Shown: positions 34,345-43,873 of the stretch, piece by piece
How positions within the stretch are numbered: position 1 is the stretch's first letter
Layout: every line of letters starts with the position of its first letter
Assembly: GCA_964634685.1 (NCBI GenBank)
Contig: CAZWLD010000003.1
Span: 44,088 to 108,087, forward strand
DNA length: 64,000 bases
Reading direction: 5' to 3'
Source: CAZWLD01 sp964634685
GTDB taxonomy: Bacteria > Bacillota_I > Bacilli_A > Acholeplasmatales > JAEDCM01
The notes under the pieces: generated by a model
Told to the model about the DNA's origin: nothing
What the model saw: only the letters and a program-made list of their open reading frames with translations
The model's database searches: none
Made by a program: the position numbers and the translations under genes

Positions 34345-35161
34345 GTCCTTCTTTATATTTTCTAATGATTTCATTTTGTTTAATATTATCTAAAATCATT
34401 TTAATTACCCTATCGACTTCACTATCCAAAGAATAGTCTGCCGGACAAACGAAATCGACACGATTATCTGATACTAATTTTTCAACCTTTTTCTTATCCT
34501 GATAGATGGCGATTGAATAGCCACCGTTCCCCTTGACTAAGCGCATACAAGGCACATCAGTTAACCCATCTCCTAAATAAATCATATTTTGATATTGGAC
34601 ACGACGATCACAATCCTTCACTAAATTATTAATTGTATAATCATCATAAATATCAAATAAGCCTTTACTTATACGGAATAAAAATTGGGTTTTTGTTGTG
34701 TAATTGACAACACTTTTGGGGAAATCTGCATAACCATCCTGATTATAATGAAATTCACAAGCAAATATTTCCTTAAAGCACGAAGCAATCGGAGTTCCCT
34801 CTATTATTTCCTTTAAGCCTGAAGAAATAATATAATGCTCAATTTTTAAGCCTCTTTCTTTTCCGTATTCATTAATACGGCTAAAGAATTCCTTAACTCC
34901 GGTAAATAATTCAACATTCGCTCCCATTTTTTGTAAAAGAGGCCTTGTGGCATATTCATTATTTTGCTTTAAGCATAAAAGCATTTCATACATATAGGCA
35001 ATAATTTTATCCATATTTTCGCCTCTAGCAATCTCCGTTGTTTCACCCCAAAAGGTTTCCGGAGTTTTACCAACATAAGGGATAAAGGAATATTCTTGCA
35101 TATCATGCCCACATAAAGTTTTATCAAAATCATACATTATCGCAACAATTGTTTCTTCCAT
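34337..35161 (-). CDS. HAD-superfamily phosphatase
   Basis: A cytoplasmic hydrolase of 274 residues with the four HAD motifs: nucleophile MYDFDKTLCG (about 10-18), the Ser motif HYIISSGLKE (about 113), a Lys in the region after DFPKSV, and the acidic motif YLGDGLTDVPCMRLVKG (about 205). The helical cap lies between motifs one and two. The PSP-like arrangement suggests a small phosphomonoester substrate, but none can be named. It begins 9 bases after the 774-residue sigma-like protein gene and is probably co-transcribed with it. Confidence 0.85.
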   Translation of the reverse strand: MEETIVAIMYDFDKTLCGHDMQEYSFIPYVGKTPETFWGETTEIARGENMDKIIAYMYEMLLCLKQNNEYATRPLLQKMGANVELFTGVKEFFSRINEYGKERGLKIEHYIISSGLKEIIEGTPIASCFKEIFACEFHYNQDGYADFPKSVVNYTTKTQFLFRISKGLFDIYDDYTINNLVKDCDRRVQYQNMIYLGDGLTDVPCMRLVKGNGGYSIAIYQDKKKVEKLVSDNRVDFVCPADYSLDSEVDRVIKMILDNIKQNEIIRKYKEGQL

Positions 35162-35170
35162 AAATACCGC

Positions 35171-37495
35171 CTATTTATCCAAATACTTATCGATTATCTC
35201 CTGTGAAAATTCATTTTCAAACATGATTAATTGAATATGCTCAGGAGTAATCTCAATGTCATACAATTCTAATAATAGCTTTGATAATTCTAGAACTGAA
35301 AATTTCGAAACTTCCTTACTCATAAGCTTCACATAATCATTTACATTAGGAACCTTATCTTTACTAGTAAAGACAACTAATTTCTTCGTTCCTAAATAAA
35401 AGAATAAACCTGATTGAATCAAAGCAGATTCATAGAACATATCGCTAAAATTCATTTTGATAAAAGGATTTGAAGGTAGAGCCTTACGTACTTTATCCAT
35501 TGTTACAAAATTGATTTCATTAGCTAAATTTTTAACCTCATTAACAAAGCTTCCAACCATCTCTTCATTAACACCTAGTGAATCAATATAGTTTTTAGTA
35601 TAATAAACTAATGGCTCGCTACATACGATTTGATGTTCGGATTTTAAAATTTCTAAAGCTTCAAAATACAAGGATGCAAAATCACGATATTTATCAATAT
35701 CGATATGATAGATATCGGAAGCTAAGATTTCATTCTTAATATGTTGAATTGGATCACTAATCTCATTTTTTACAAAATAAGCTCCACGATATAAATAATA
35801 TCCATTCTCATTAATAATCTTTTTTGTAATCGAATAAATAATACTGCGTCCAAGCCTTTGTTCAATCTCTTTATAGTAATTTGAACATAAGATGATATCG
35901 CCCTTCAAGCAGCTTAAAACAAAATCTAATTCTTCTCCCATTAATGCATGGGCATTTGGTAAAAGCATTTGCGTTTTTTTATCAAAATTATATTTTCTTA
36001 GTTGAAGCTCAAAGGATTTAGTTTTATGACCATAATTGTCTTCCAAATATTTTAGGAAATCTTCATTAGAAATCGGCGCAAGGCGAACAATTTTTTCATA
36101 GGTAAAATCATCTCTTGAAATATTTCCTGTAATAAAATTAGGCATTTTTTTGAAGGTAACATTTTCATGATTATCCATTCGACGAAGGAAATTGTGAAGC
36201 TCATATTCATTTTGAATATTGTACTTCTTCATCATTACCTGATTATATTTAAATAAAATTTGCGCAGAATAATAGCCATCTGGTAATTGTAATAAGGAAG
36301 TAATATTAAAAATATCAATATCTGATAAACGAGCGAAGCAATAATATCTTACCTCATCATTACCACTACAAATCGCAAATGGACAGGAATCGAGATAATT
36401 TGAAAAAACGTGAACATTTTTCCAATTTTCAATGCCTAAATCTAATTTGTCAAGAGACTCTGAGAAAAGATCAAATAGTTCTTGAGTCTTAATCGGCTTA
36501 TCCTTACAAACCTCGCACATCAAATGCTTCAAAATCGTGTCGCGCTTAGCTGATAAAATGGTATCATCGATTGTGACAAGATTATGGTGAGTAAATAAAT
36601 AATCTCTTTGTTCAGAAGTCAAGTTCTCTGATAAAAGAGCATAAAGACCAGTTTTTCCACAGCCATAGCGATATTTTAAATATTCATAAACTGTTTTATT
36701 TTCATGGAAAAAGAAATTAAAGGATTCATAGTCCCAATTATATTTCATAAAGGCATCCTTATAGCGATCCTCCTTGAGTGTTGGAAAGCCAGCAAAGCTA
36801 AGTTCAATTTTTTGACGGACACTTTCACGAGTATTATTGATCATTTTTCCAATTTGTTCGAGGCTCTTGCCCTGAAATTTTTCAGACATTATGAGTTTTA
36901 TTTCATCTCTTAATGAGCTTAATACTTCATCTAAAGAGCTATAGGAAATTGCAACCTGATCATCAACAATGCTAATCAAGCCATCATTTTTCAATGCTTC
37001 CATATCCGGCTCTAATTTATCATATGGATATTCTTCTAAAGATAAAAAGTGATTTTTGATTTCTCCAAGGCTTTTTGTTGAAAATTTTAAGAAATTAACT
37101 AAGCAGTTAAACGTAAAGTTTTTCGTGTCTAAAATACGCTCATCAAGCTTTCTAATTCCCATTTTAATCTTTGAATAAGTAGAAACTCCTAAAAGATTAA
37201 TATATTTGTTTGAATCATCACCGCGAAGATCATCTAAGGAAATTTTTAAATCAAGACACTTATTAATTAGTGTTAAAGAAATACCAACCGTAAGTAAATC
37301 ATAAACCGAACCCTTACGTATTTGTTCATCACTTAACCCTTCAATAATTTGGATGATTGTTTCCTTTTTATAAATATTCTTAAAACAATCCTTTCCGTTG
37401 TACAAGTAATCCTGATAATAAATACCAGCATTAAATATCGACATAGCTGACTTAACTCCCAATCCCCACTCACATAAAACAAAGAATGTGTTCAT
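35171..37495 (-). CDS. Large protein with a sigma-70 region-4-like helix-turn-helix
   Basis: I do not recognise the whole 774-residue protein. Residues 192-240 read LSSLRDEIKLIMSEKF, then SLEQIGKMINNTRESVRQKIE, a close match to sigma factor region 4.2 (TLEEIG..LG.TRERVRQIE), which contacts -35 promoter DNA. No sigma region 2 is seen. Residues 1-150 contain helical segments including LGVSTYSKIKMGIRKL, possibly helix-hairpin-helix; 300-774 is a mixed alpha/beta part with no motif I can place. It is followed by the HAD phosphatase and preceded by a 126-residue gene. AGGAGA lies upstream of the ATG. A DNA-binding regulator is inferred; a defence or helicase-associated role is an alternative. Confidence 0.7.
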   Translation of the reverse strand: MNTFFVLCEWGLGVKSAMSIFNAGIYYQDYLYNGKDCFKNIYKKETIIQIIEGLSDEQIRKGSVYDLLTVGISLTLINKCLDLKISLDDLRGDDSNKYINLLGVSTYSKIKMGIRKLDERILDTKNFTFNCLVNFLKFSTKSLGEIKNHFLSLEEYPYDKLEPDMEALKNDGLISIVDDQVAISYSSLDEVLSSLRDEIKLIMSEKFQGKSLEQIGKMINNTRESVRQKIELSFAGFPTLKEDRYKDAFMKYNWDYESFNFFFHENKTVYEYLKYRYGCGKTGLYALLSENLTSEQRDYLFTHHNLVTIDDTILSAKRDTILKHLMCEVCKDKPIKTQELFDLFSESLDKLDLGIENWKNVHVFSNYLDSCPFAICSGNDEVRYYCFARLSDIDIFNITSLLQLPDGYYSAQILFKYNQVMMKKYNIQNEYELHNFLRRMDNHENVTFKKMPNFITGNISRDDFTYEKIVRLAPISNEDFLKYLEDNYGHKTKSFELQLRKYNFDKKTQMLLPNAHALMGEELDFVLSCLKGDIILCSNYYKEIEQRLGRSIIYSITKKIINENGYYLYRGAYFVKNEISDPIQHIKNEILASDIYHIDIDKYRDFASLYFEALEILKSEHQIVCSEPLVYYTKNYIDSLGVNEEMVGSFVNEVKNLANEINFVTMDKVRKALPSNPFIKMNFSDMFYESALIQSGLFFYLGTKKLVVFTSKDKVPNVNDYVKLMSKEVSKFSVLELSKLLLELYDIEITPEHIQLIMFENEFSQEIIDKYLDK

Positions 37496-37536
37496 AGATC
37501 ATTTCTCCTATTCAATAATATACTAATTTTATTATA

Positions 37537-37917
37537 TTACAAATTATCATTTTTAGAAAGATATTTTTTTACAAAAGAGGTCATTTTTTCGTTGATATAC
37601 ACGTATTTATCCTCAATTTCTTTATTAAGAATCGCAAAATCTGAATAAACATTGTCAATAATCATCCTTGGTTTTAAAATAGCATTATCATCATATTTCT
37701 GATTTAAACCAATGGCTTCATCAATGATGTTGTTTATTTCCTCTAGCTCCATTAAGGAAAAGCCCCTTTTCGCCTTATCTAAATCGATTTCTAAGATTCC
37801 TGAAAATAAAGCGATATGCCCATATTCTAAAACTAAACCAATATAATTTATAGCTTCTTTAATTACATCTATATTATCTTCTTTAAGATCCTTCAAAAGT
37901 TCTAATATTTCTTTCAT
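37537..37917 (-). CDS. Hypothetical helical protein upstream of the sigma-like gene
   Basis: A 126-residue acidic, probably all-helical protein (EILELLKDLKEDNIDVIKEA at the start; KYVYINEKMTSFVKKYL at the end). No membrane segment or catalytic motif. AAGGGAGG precedes the ATG. It follows the CBM20 gene's terminator and ends 41 bases before the sigma-like gene, so the two probably form a unit. No function is proposed. Confidence 0.7.
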   Translation of the reverse strand: MKEILELLKDLKEDNIDVIKEAINYIGLVLEYGHIALFSGILEIDLDKAKRGFSLMELEEINNIIDEAIGLNQKYDDNAILKPRMIIDNVYSDFAILNKEIEDKYVYINEKMTSFVKKYLSKNDNL

Positions 37918-37942
37918 AACTTGACCTCCCTTTTATGAAAAA

Positions 37943-37962
37943 AAGAGGAGATTATTCCTCTT
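37943..37962 (-). terminator. Terminator of the CBM20 gene
   Basis: AAGAGGA, loop ATAATC, TCCTCTT, then T residues on the minus strand; overlaps the stop codon region. Confidence 0.8.
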
Positions 37963-38284
37963 TCCAATTGTAAACTACTGCTTGATATATCATATCTTCA
38001 TCTGCGGTTAGCTTGAGATTTTCGACCTCTTCACAATATGCGCCAAGCTGTACATGATCATAGCTCATCGTACGAATAATCTTAAATTCTAATTGTGTTC
38101 CCTTTGGAACCTTACGGAAGCTACGATAAACCGGATTATTTTTACTATTCTTTAATGCCATTGCATTAACTGGATTCCAATTTCCTAATTTTTCATGATT
38201 TCCGACAACATATATTTTTTCCATATCTTGAGGTAAATAGTCACTAACCTTAACTTGAATTTTAACAGTTACTTTATCATCCAT
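37952..38284 (-). CDS. Stand-alone CBM20 starch/glycogen-binding protein
   Basis: A 110-residue protein that is essentially one carbohydrate-binding module of family 20: KIQVKVSDYLP, EKIYVVGNHEKLGNWNP with the conserved Trp of the binding site, VPKGTQLEFKIIR, and a final VVYNWKEE. There is no signal peptide and no catalytic domain, so it should act in the cytoplasm. CBM20 modules bind alpha-glucans and are normally fused to amylases. Here it may bind the glycogen made by the glgB and glgP products of the window. AAAGGGAGG precedes the ATG. Confidence 0.85.
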   Translation of the reverse strand: MDDKVTVKIQVKVSDYLPQDMEKIYVVGNHEKLGNWNPVNAMALKNSKNNPVYRSFRKVPKGTQLEFKIIRTMSYDHVQLGAYCEEVENLKLTADEDMIYQAVVYNWKEE

Positions 38285-38357
38285 AGTTATGCCTCCCTTT
38301 ACTTTAATAATAATCCTTTTTTATTAAAAAGCAATGAGAAAACGCATAGCACAATGT

Positions 38358-38999
38358 TTATATATCTAAGGATAATTGCTTAACTAGGCATTTTTGAACC
38401 GGTCCAAAGGTTTTGCGATGAATCGGAGTAACACCTAAACGCTCAAGTGCCTCAATATGTTCCTTCGTTGGATAACCCTTATGATTCTCAAAACCATAAC
38501 CAGGATATACCTTTGACATTTTAACCATATAGGCATCTCTTTCAACCTTGGCCACAATTGATGCGGCGGCAATCGAGGCTGACAAAGCATCACCATGAAT
38601 TATGGAGGTATGAGGAATTTCTAATTCATTTAAAGGCATCGCATCAATTAAAACATGCTCGGGCTTAATTCCTAAATTATTAATGCAATTAAGCATCGCA
38701 AGTTTCGTAGCTTGATAAATATTTAAATTGTCTACCTCTTCCGGTCCGAGAAAAAACACCTCAATGGCTAAGGCCTTTTCATATATTTCCTCGTACAATT
38801 CGAGACGTTTTTTTTCGCTTAGCTGCTTTGAATCATTGATGCCCTTAATTCGAAGGCATTCAGGTAAAATAACCGCCGCCACGACAACCGGTCCAGCTAA
38901 AGGTCCACGGCCAACCTCATCGACTCCAGCAATCAAAGTAATTCCATTGTCATTTAATTCTTCCTCATATCGATATAAATTAATACTCTTCGCATCCAT
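38358..38999 (-). CDS. rnhB: Ribonuclease HII
   Basis: Cuts the RNA strand of RNA-DNA hybrids and removes single ribonucleotides from DNA. The 213 residues have GVDEVGRGPLAGPVVVAAV with the first two catalytic acids, the central LIDAMPL Asp, and GDALSASIAAASIVAKVERDAYM. The ATG lies inside the rbgA 3' end (20-base overlap), the usual rbgA-rnhB pairing of Bacillota. Confidence 0.97.
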   Translation of the reverse strand: MDAKSINLYRYEEELNDNGITLIAGVDEVGRGPLAGPVVVAAVILPECLRIKGINDSKQLSEKKRLELYEEIYEKALAIEVFFLGPEEVDNLNIYQATKLAMLNCINNLGIKPEHVLIDAMPLNELEIPHTSIIHGDALSASIAAASIVAKVERDAYMVKMSKVYPGYGFENHKGYPTKEHIEALERLGVTPIHRKTFGPVQKCLVKQLSLDI

Positions 39000-39843
39000 C
39001 TAAGGTCACCCTTCCTAATCTCTGATTACGAAAATCCTGGAGGACTAAACGGCTAACCTTGTCATAATCAATCTCGCCATTTGTAATACATCCTCGTTTT
39101 TTTCCAATGGCATCAAACAAGGTTACGATTGTATTAATATCGTAATCCATTTCACCATACCGCTTCAATAAATTATCCTTATATTTTTTATCTAAAAATT
39201 CAAGGAGATAAATACAAACCTCATCTAATGGTAAAATATCATCCTTGATCGCTCCAGTTACAGCTAATCGATAAGAAATATCATCATTATCAAATTTTGG
39301 CCATAAAATACCTGGGGTATCTAATAATTCTAATTCATCATTAACTCTTATCCATTGTTGAGCCTTTGTTACTCCCGGTTTATCGCCTGTTTTAGCGATA
39401 TTTTTGGAAACCATTTTGTTAATCAATGTCGATTTTCCAACATTAGGTATTCCAATAATCATCGCCCTCACTGTAGAAATTCGAAATCCCTTCTTTTTAT
39501 CCTCTTCAAATTTCTTTGCGAGAACCTTTTTTGTTTCAACCATTATTTCCTTCATATTGATACCATTTAGGGCATCGATAGGAATAGCCTTGATTCCTTT
39601 TTTTTGAAAGAAATTAACCCATTCATTGGTTTTAATTGGATCCGCTAAGGAAGCTTTATTTAACAAAATAATACGCGGCTTATTTTTGACTAAAGATGAA
39701 ACAGAGGGATTTTGGGATGACATTGGAATTCTTGCGTCTAATAGCTCAAAGCAAACATCCACAAGCTTTAGCTTTTCCACTATTTCTTTTTGGGCCTTGA
39801 CCATATGCCCAGGATACCAATTGATTTTTGTCTTTGTCTCCAT
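38980..39843 (-). CDS. rbgA: Ribosome biogenesis GTPase RbgA (YlqF)
   Basis: Circularly permuted GTPase needed for a late step of 50S subunit assembly. Motif order is G4 (LLNKASLAD, about 60), then G1 (IGIPNVGKSTLINKM, about 132) and G3 (LLDTPGILWP, about 176), the diagnostic permutation. N-terminal NWYPGHMVKAQKEI is the family start. GAGGTGAT lies before the ATG. Confidence 0.96.
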   Translation of the reverse strand: METKTKINWYPGHMVKAQKEIVEKLKLVDVCFELLDARIPMSSQNPSVSSLVKNKPRIILLNKASLADPIKTNEWVNFFQKKGIKAIPIDALNGINMKEIMVETKKVLAKKFEEDKKKGFRISTVRAMIIGIPNVGKSTLINKMVSKNIAKTGDKPGVTKAQQWIRVNDELELLDTPGILWPKFDNDDISYRLAVTGAIKDDILPLDEVCIYLLEFLDKKYKDNLLKRYGEMDYDINTIVTLFDAIGKKRGCITNGEIDYDKVSRLVLQDFRNQRLGRVTLDGCEEY

Positions 39844-39862
39844 AAAATCACCTCATTTTTAA

Positions 39863-40723
39863 CTAAGACATTGTTAGTCCCATTTTGTTAATTGGCCAAA
39901 TTCGAAAGACAGCTCTTCCTAAAATTTGTTCCTTATCAACGAAGCCAAAGGTTCGGCTATCAGAGCTGTACCTCCGATTATCTCCTAATAATAAATACTT
40001 TCCTTCCGGAATAATATAATATCCATCTTCATCCTTCGCTAATAAAGATAAATGTCCTTCCATAAAGTCAAATCGATTTTGAAAATCAAATTCAACATCA
40101 TTAATAGAAATACCCTTTTCTGTCATCATAATCCGATCACCAGGCATTCCAACTAAGCGCTTAATATAAAAGTTTTCACTTTCATCATAGCTATACCTTG
40201 AGGCATCAATGACAATGATATCATTGCGGCTAGGATTATAAAAGGCATGCCAAACAAAAATTTTATCTCCTTCATTAAAGGTATCATACATTGAATTGCC
40301 AATAACCGTTGTTGGAGTGATAATTAATAATAAAATAAAATATACAACCAACAATGCTGAAACAAAAAAATTGATCAAATTAAAAGCATAGCCAATATTA
40401 AAATAATATTTTAAAGATTTCTTTTCACTCGAAAAGAGCCAAAAGCCCGGCTTTATTTTCATTAAAACTAAAATACCAACAAATAAAACAAGGCATATAA
40501 CTAAATAAACAATAACTAATTCCGTAAACATACCAATTTCTAGCTTAACAATTGGTGAAACCGCATCCTTAAAGAAAATTAAGCATACGGCCACAATCAA
40601 GGAAAAAACAAAACCAATAATGGCATCCTTGACAATGCTCTTCGAAATAATGTTGCCATAGGAAGATAAATCACTTTCCGCATCAGTTTTTAAAATCTCG
40701 GCAACCTCATCCATTTTTTTCAT
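39863..40723 (-). CDS. lepB: Signal peptidase I with extra N-terminal membrane helices
   Basis: Removes signal peptides on the outer face of the membrane. The catalytic Ser is in VIGNSMYDTFNEGDKI (about 140) and the general-base Lys in YIKRLVGMPGDRIMM (about 188); DNRRYSSDSRTFGFV is the conserved box near the end. Most Bacillota enzymes have one membrane anchor and 180-200 residues; this one has 286 and at least three hydrophobic helices (about 30-52, 62-88, 110-135) before the active site. Part of the ftsK-lepB-rbgA-rnhB run. Confidence 0.93.
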   Translation of the reverse strand: MKKMDEVAEILKTDAESDLSSYGNIISKSIVKDAIIGFVFSLIVAVCLIFFKDAVSPIVKLEIGMFTELVIVYLVICLVLFVGILVLMKIKPGFWLFSSEKKSLKYYFNIGYAFNLINFFVSALLVVYFILLLIITPTTVIGNSMYDTFNEGDKIFVWHAFYNPSRNDIIVIDASRYSYDESENFYIKRLVGMPGDRIMMTEKGISINDVEFDFQNRFDFMEGHLSLLAKDEDGYYIIPEGKYLLLGDNRRYSSDSRTFGFVDKEQILGRAVFRIWPINKMGLTMS

Positions 40724-40730
40724 ATAACCC

Positions 40731-43022
40731 CTACCTTTTTAGCATTTCTTCAAGCTCACGCGGAGTGACTAAAGCAATATTACCCTTTGCCCCATTAGAT
40801 ACAGAAGCAATAATGCCACTGCTCTTTAATAATTCAAAGAGCTTTTGAGCTCGATTGAAGCCAACATTATATTCCTTTTGAATTCGATTAATAGATGTAC
40901 TTCCGCATTCAACAACGTATCTAGCAACCTGAGGGAAAAGCTCATCACCGCCACCAGAGCTAGAGGATTCTTGAGCCTGCATAAGACTAGATTGCTCAAA
41001 GAAATAATCAGGCTCTGCTTGATTACGAATAAAGTCCGTAATCGCATCAATTTCATCACCGCTTAGGAAGGCTCCCTGAACACGGTATGGATTATCATTT
41101 TCTTTAATGAGCATATCGCCTCGTCCAAGTAATGATTCCGCACCCATCGAATTTAGAATGGTAACTGAATCGGGAATGGAAGATACACGGAAGGCAAAGC
41201 GGGTTGGAATGTTCGCCTTAATTGTACCCTTAACAACATCGGTTGTTGGTCTTTGGGTTGCGACTAATAGATGAATACCACAGGCACGGGATTTTGCGGT
41301 CAAACGCTTAATGGCATCCTCAACGTCATTAGAAGCTACCATCATTAAATCGGCTAGCTCATCAATAACAACCACTAAATATGGCATATGCTCTAAGCCG
41401 GGATTAGCCTTAGCCTTTTCGTTATAGGAAATAATATCCTTTGCGCGCGATTGGGCAAGCAATAAATAACGACGCTCCATTTCATCAACACACCATTTTA
41501 ATCCCAAAGCCGCAATCTTCGGATCATTGATTACCGGAGTAACAAGGTGAGGTATCTCATTATAGGTCGCAAATTCAACCATTTTTGGGTCAATAAGCAT
41601 AAGCTTTAAATCCTTTGGGGAATTCTTTAATAATAATGAAATCAAGAAGCCATTAACACATACCGATTTACCGGAGCCCGTTGTACCGGCAATCAAGCCA
41701 TGTGGCATTTTGGCTATATCGTTATACACAACATCACCATCAATATTAAGTCCAACGGCTACCTTTAGTGGATCAGGGGAATTAATAAATTCATCGGTGT
41801 CGACAACATTCCCGAAGGCAACACTTTCAGGAACCTTATTCGGAACCTCAATACCAACATTAGGCTTTCCTGGAATTGGAGCTTCAATACGAATAACCTT
41901 CGCGGCTAAGGCCATTTTAAGGTTATCAGAAATATTACTTACCTTTTTAACATGAACACCAGGCTTTAGCTTAATCTCATATCTAGTGACAGTTGGACCC
42001 TTTGTAAAGGATGAAACCTCTCCATCAATATCAAATTGAATTAATGTACTGTTGATAATATCAATTTGGTCTTGAATCCATTCTGGTCGATCATTTTTAT
42101 CAAAAGGCTTTTTCTTAAGTAAGGAAATTGGAGGCAAATGATAATTTTCGTATTTGTCTGTGCGAACAGAATGAACATATTCAGGCTTATCAATAACCTC
42201 GCTTAATGGAGCTGTTGGCTCTTCATCAATTGTTTGATCCTCATATACCGGTTCATTCAAATCAATTTTCATATCACCACTGCGGACAAAAGCCTCATCC
42301 TCGAAAGTCTTTGGTCCAAAGGTTACTTCTTCATGATAGGTGACCTCTTCCTCAACTAAAGGAGTATCATCAATAATAGAAGTTTTATCCTCTTCAACCG
42401 TTTCATTGAATCTTGAATGTGTATAAACAGGCTCTTCATATTTCGGCAATGAGAATTTTCCAAAATTGATATCACTAAAGGTGTCATTGCCATAATTAAA
42501 CAATTTTTCATTAGTTGTCGGTTTCTTTTCCGGTTCCTTCTTTTCCTCGGATAAAAGCTTTCCATAAAATGGCTCTGAAAAATTCGTTTCCTTTTTCTTT
42601 TCCACAGGATTCAAATCCTTGACAATTGATAGTTTAACCTCTGGTACCGGCTCAACAACCGCCTTTTTAGGCTCCTCGACTGGTTCAATAACCTGAGCTC
42701 CTGGAAAGATTTCAGCCCGCGTTTTGTTTGATACAATAACCGTATCAAATTCCTTATATTCATCTTCACCCTCATATGGAATTTTATCATCGCGGAAGGC
42801 ATTATATCTTTTGCGCATATCACCATCACTATTAAAGCCTAGCACTACTGTTTTATCCATAACACTTTTACCAAAAATCGGTGAAACAAATTGCGTCGGA
42901 ACATATTCGTCCTTTTTTCTACACAAATCAATGGCACGCTTAGGCAATTGTGGAATCACAAAAGGCTTTTTTATCTCAGTAGGTTGATTATTTTTCTTTT
43001 TTTGAAACATTTTCTTCCACAT
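40731..43022 (-). CDS. ftsK: FtsK/SpoIIIE-family DNA translocase without a membrane domain
   Basis: Pumps chromosomal DNA at division. The N-terminal 270 residues are acidic and low-complexity, with no transmembrane helix, then a 460-residue motor: IEAPIPGKPNVGIEVPN (beta region), Walker A AGTTGSGKSVCVN, Walker B LVVVIDELADLMM, and ATQRPTTDVVKGTIKAN. The C-terminal gamma winged helix (DELFPQVARYVVE, NVGFNRAQKLFELL) recognises KOPS-type DNA. This is the SftA-like soluble arrangement of Bacillus. It overlaps the upstream membrane-protein gene by 35 bases. Confidence 0.93.
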   Translation of the reverse strand: MWKKMFQKKKNNQPTEIKKPFVIPQLPKRAIDLCRKKDEYVPTQFVSPIFGKSVMDKTVVLGFNSDGDMRKRYNAFRDDKIPYEGEDEYKEFDTVIVSNKTRAEIFPGAQVIEPVEEPKKAVVEPVPEVKLSIVKDLNPVEKKKETNFSEPFYGKLLSEEKKEPEKKPTTNEKLFNYGNDTFSDINFGKFSLPKYEEPVYTHSRFNETVEEDKTSIIDDTPLVEEEVTYHEEVTFGPKTFEDEAFVRSGDMKIDLNEPVYEDQTIDEEPTAPLSEVIDKPEYVHSVRTDKYENYHLPPISLLKKKPFDKNDRPEWIQDQIDIINSTLIQFDIDGEVSSFTKGPTVTRYEIKLKPGVHVKKVSNISDNLKMALAAKVIRIEAPIPGKPNVGIEVPNKVPESVAFGNVVDTDEFINSPDPLKVAVGLNIDGDVVYNDIAKMPHGLIAGTTGSGKSVCVNGFLISLLLKNSPKDLKLMLIDPKMVEFATYNEIPHLVTPVINDPKIAALGLKWCVDEMERRYLLLAQSRAKDIISYNEKAKANPGLEHMPYLVVVIDELADLMMVASNDVEDAIKRLTAKSRACGIHLLVATQRPTTDVVKGTIKANIPTRFAFRVSSIPDSVTILNSMGAESLLGRGDMLIKENDNPYRVQGAFLSGDEIDAITDFIRNQAEPDYFFEQSSLMQAQESSSSGGGDELFPQVARYVVECGSTSINRIQKEYNVGFNRAQKLFELLKSSGIIASVSNGAKGNIALVTPRELEEMLKR

Positions 43023-43788
43023 CCTTATCTAAATCATCTTTTAATTCATCTATAAAGGCCTCAACACCGGTATCAATATACATTTCTTCATTGAAAACGC
43101 GTTTACTATAAATCTTATATGTCTCCTCGCCAACAATTCCAATTACAACAATGCATATTTTGCGAATTACTAAATCCATCGACTTATTCACAACAATTCT
43201 TTTAAACCAATAAACCGGATTAACAATATTTATAGCCCCCATAACAGCTTGAAATTTTTGCTTAAGCTTATATTTCTTCGTTGTCTGCATTATAGCCGTA
43301 TCATCAACGGTTTTTTTAACGTTTGTCCAACCGACAATCGTCGATATTTTAATTTTTCTAAGCATTCTAATTCCTCTATGGTCTAGTAATTCCTCCAAAC
43401 GCTTAGTAATATATCCTGTTAAAATCAAACATTCATCAATCGAAATTTCCAAAAGAGGATATTTCGAATCAGGAAAAAATTTAGTCGCAATATCGACAAC
43501 CATTTGTTTAACTAAATTAATACAGTGACCGATATTTCCCGCCTCTCCCCGAAGCTCTTTATTTTTAAAATCCTCTTGGGCTTGCTTGACAATAAGCTCA
43601 ATTTCTTTTCCATCTACATCATATTCTTGAACATTAACTAAATATCTTTTTTTGTTTAATGATTTTAAAACCGTAAACAAATAATATAGGACAAAAATAA
43701 CTGCACCAAAATAAACTCCAAATAAAAAGCTAAACAAGGAGCCAAAATTGATGAAATTATCAACAAACCAGTTTTCTAAAAACACCAT
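42988..43788 (-). CDS. Membrane protein coupled to ftsK
   Basis: A 266-residue protein with one strong N-terminal transmembrane segment (about 15-42), a soluble middle containing NIGHCINLVKQMVVDIA and ECLILTGYITKRLEELLDHR, and a weaker hydrophobic segment near 205-220 (ICIVVIGIVGEETYKIY). I do not assign a family; the middle recalls DUF697-like membrane proteins. Overlap with ftsK suggests tight co-expression. Because that FtsK has no membrane domain, a role as its anchor is an attractive inference, not shown by sequence. Confidence 0.75.
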   Translation of the reverse strand: MVFLENWFVDNFINFGSLFSFLFGVYFGAVIFVLYYLFTVLKSLNKKRYLVNVQEYDVDGKEIELIVKQAQEDFKNKELRGEAGNIGHCINLVKQMVVDIATKFFPDSKYPLLEISIDECLILTGYITKRLEELLDHRGIRMLRKIKISTIVGWTNVKKTVDDTAIMQTTKKYKLKQKFQAVMGAINIVNPVYWFKRIVVNKSMDLVIRKICIVVIGIVGEETYKIYSKRVFNEEMYIDTGVEAFIDELKDDLDKDVEENVSKKEK

Positions 43789-43851
43789 AAATCACCCACT
43801 CTTATATATTATACTATATATAAGATTAATTTTCTAGGGAGGATGAAAAAA

Positions 43852-43873
43852 AAGCTCTAAAAATTAAGAGCTT
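43852..43873 (-). terminator. Terminator of the ltaS unit
   Basis: AAGCTCT and AGAGCTT around a short loop, followed on the minus strand by eight T. Confidence 0.8.
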
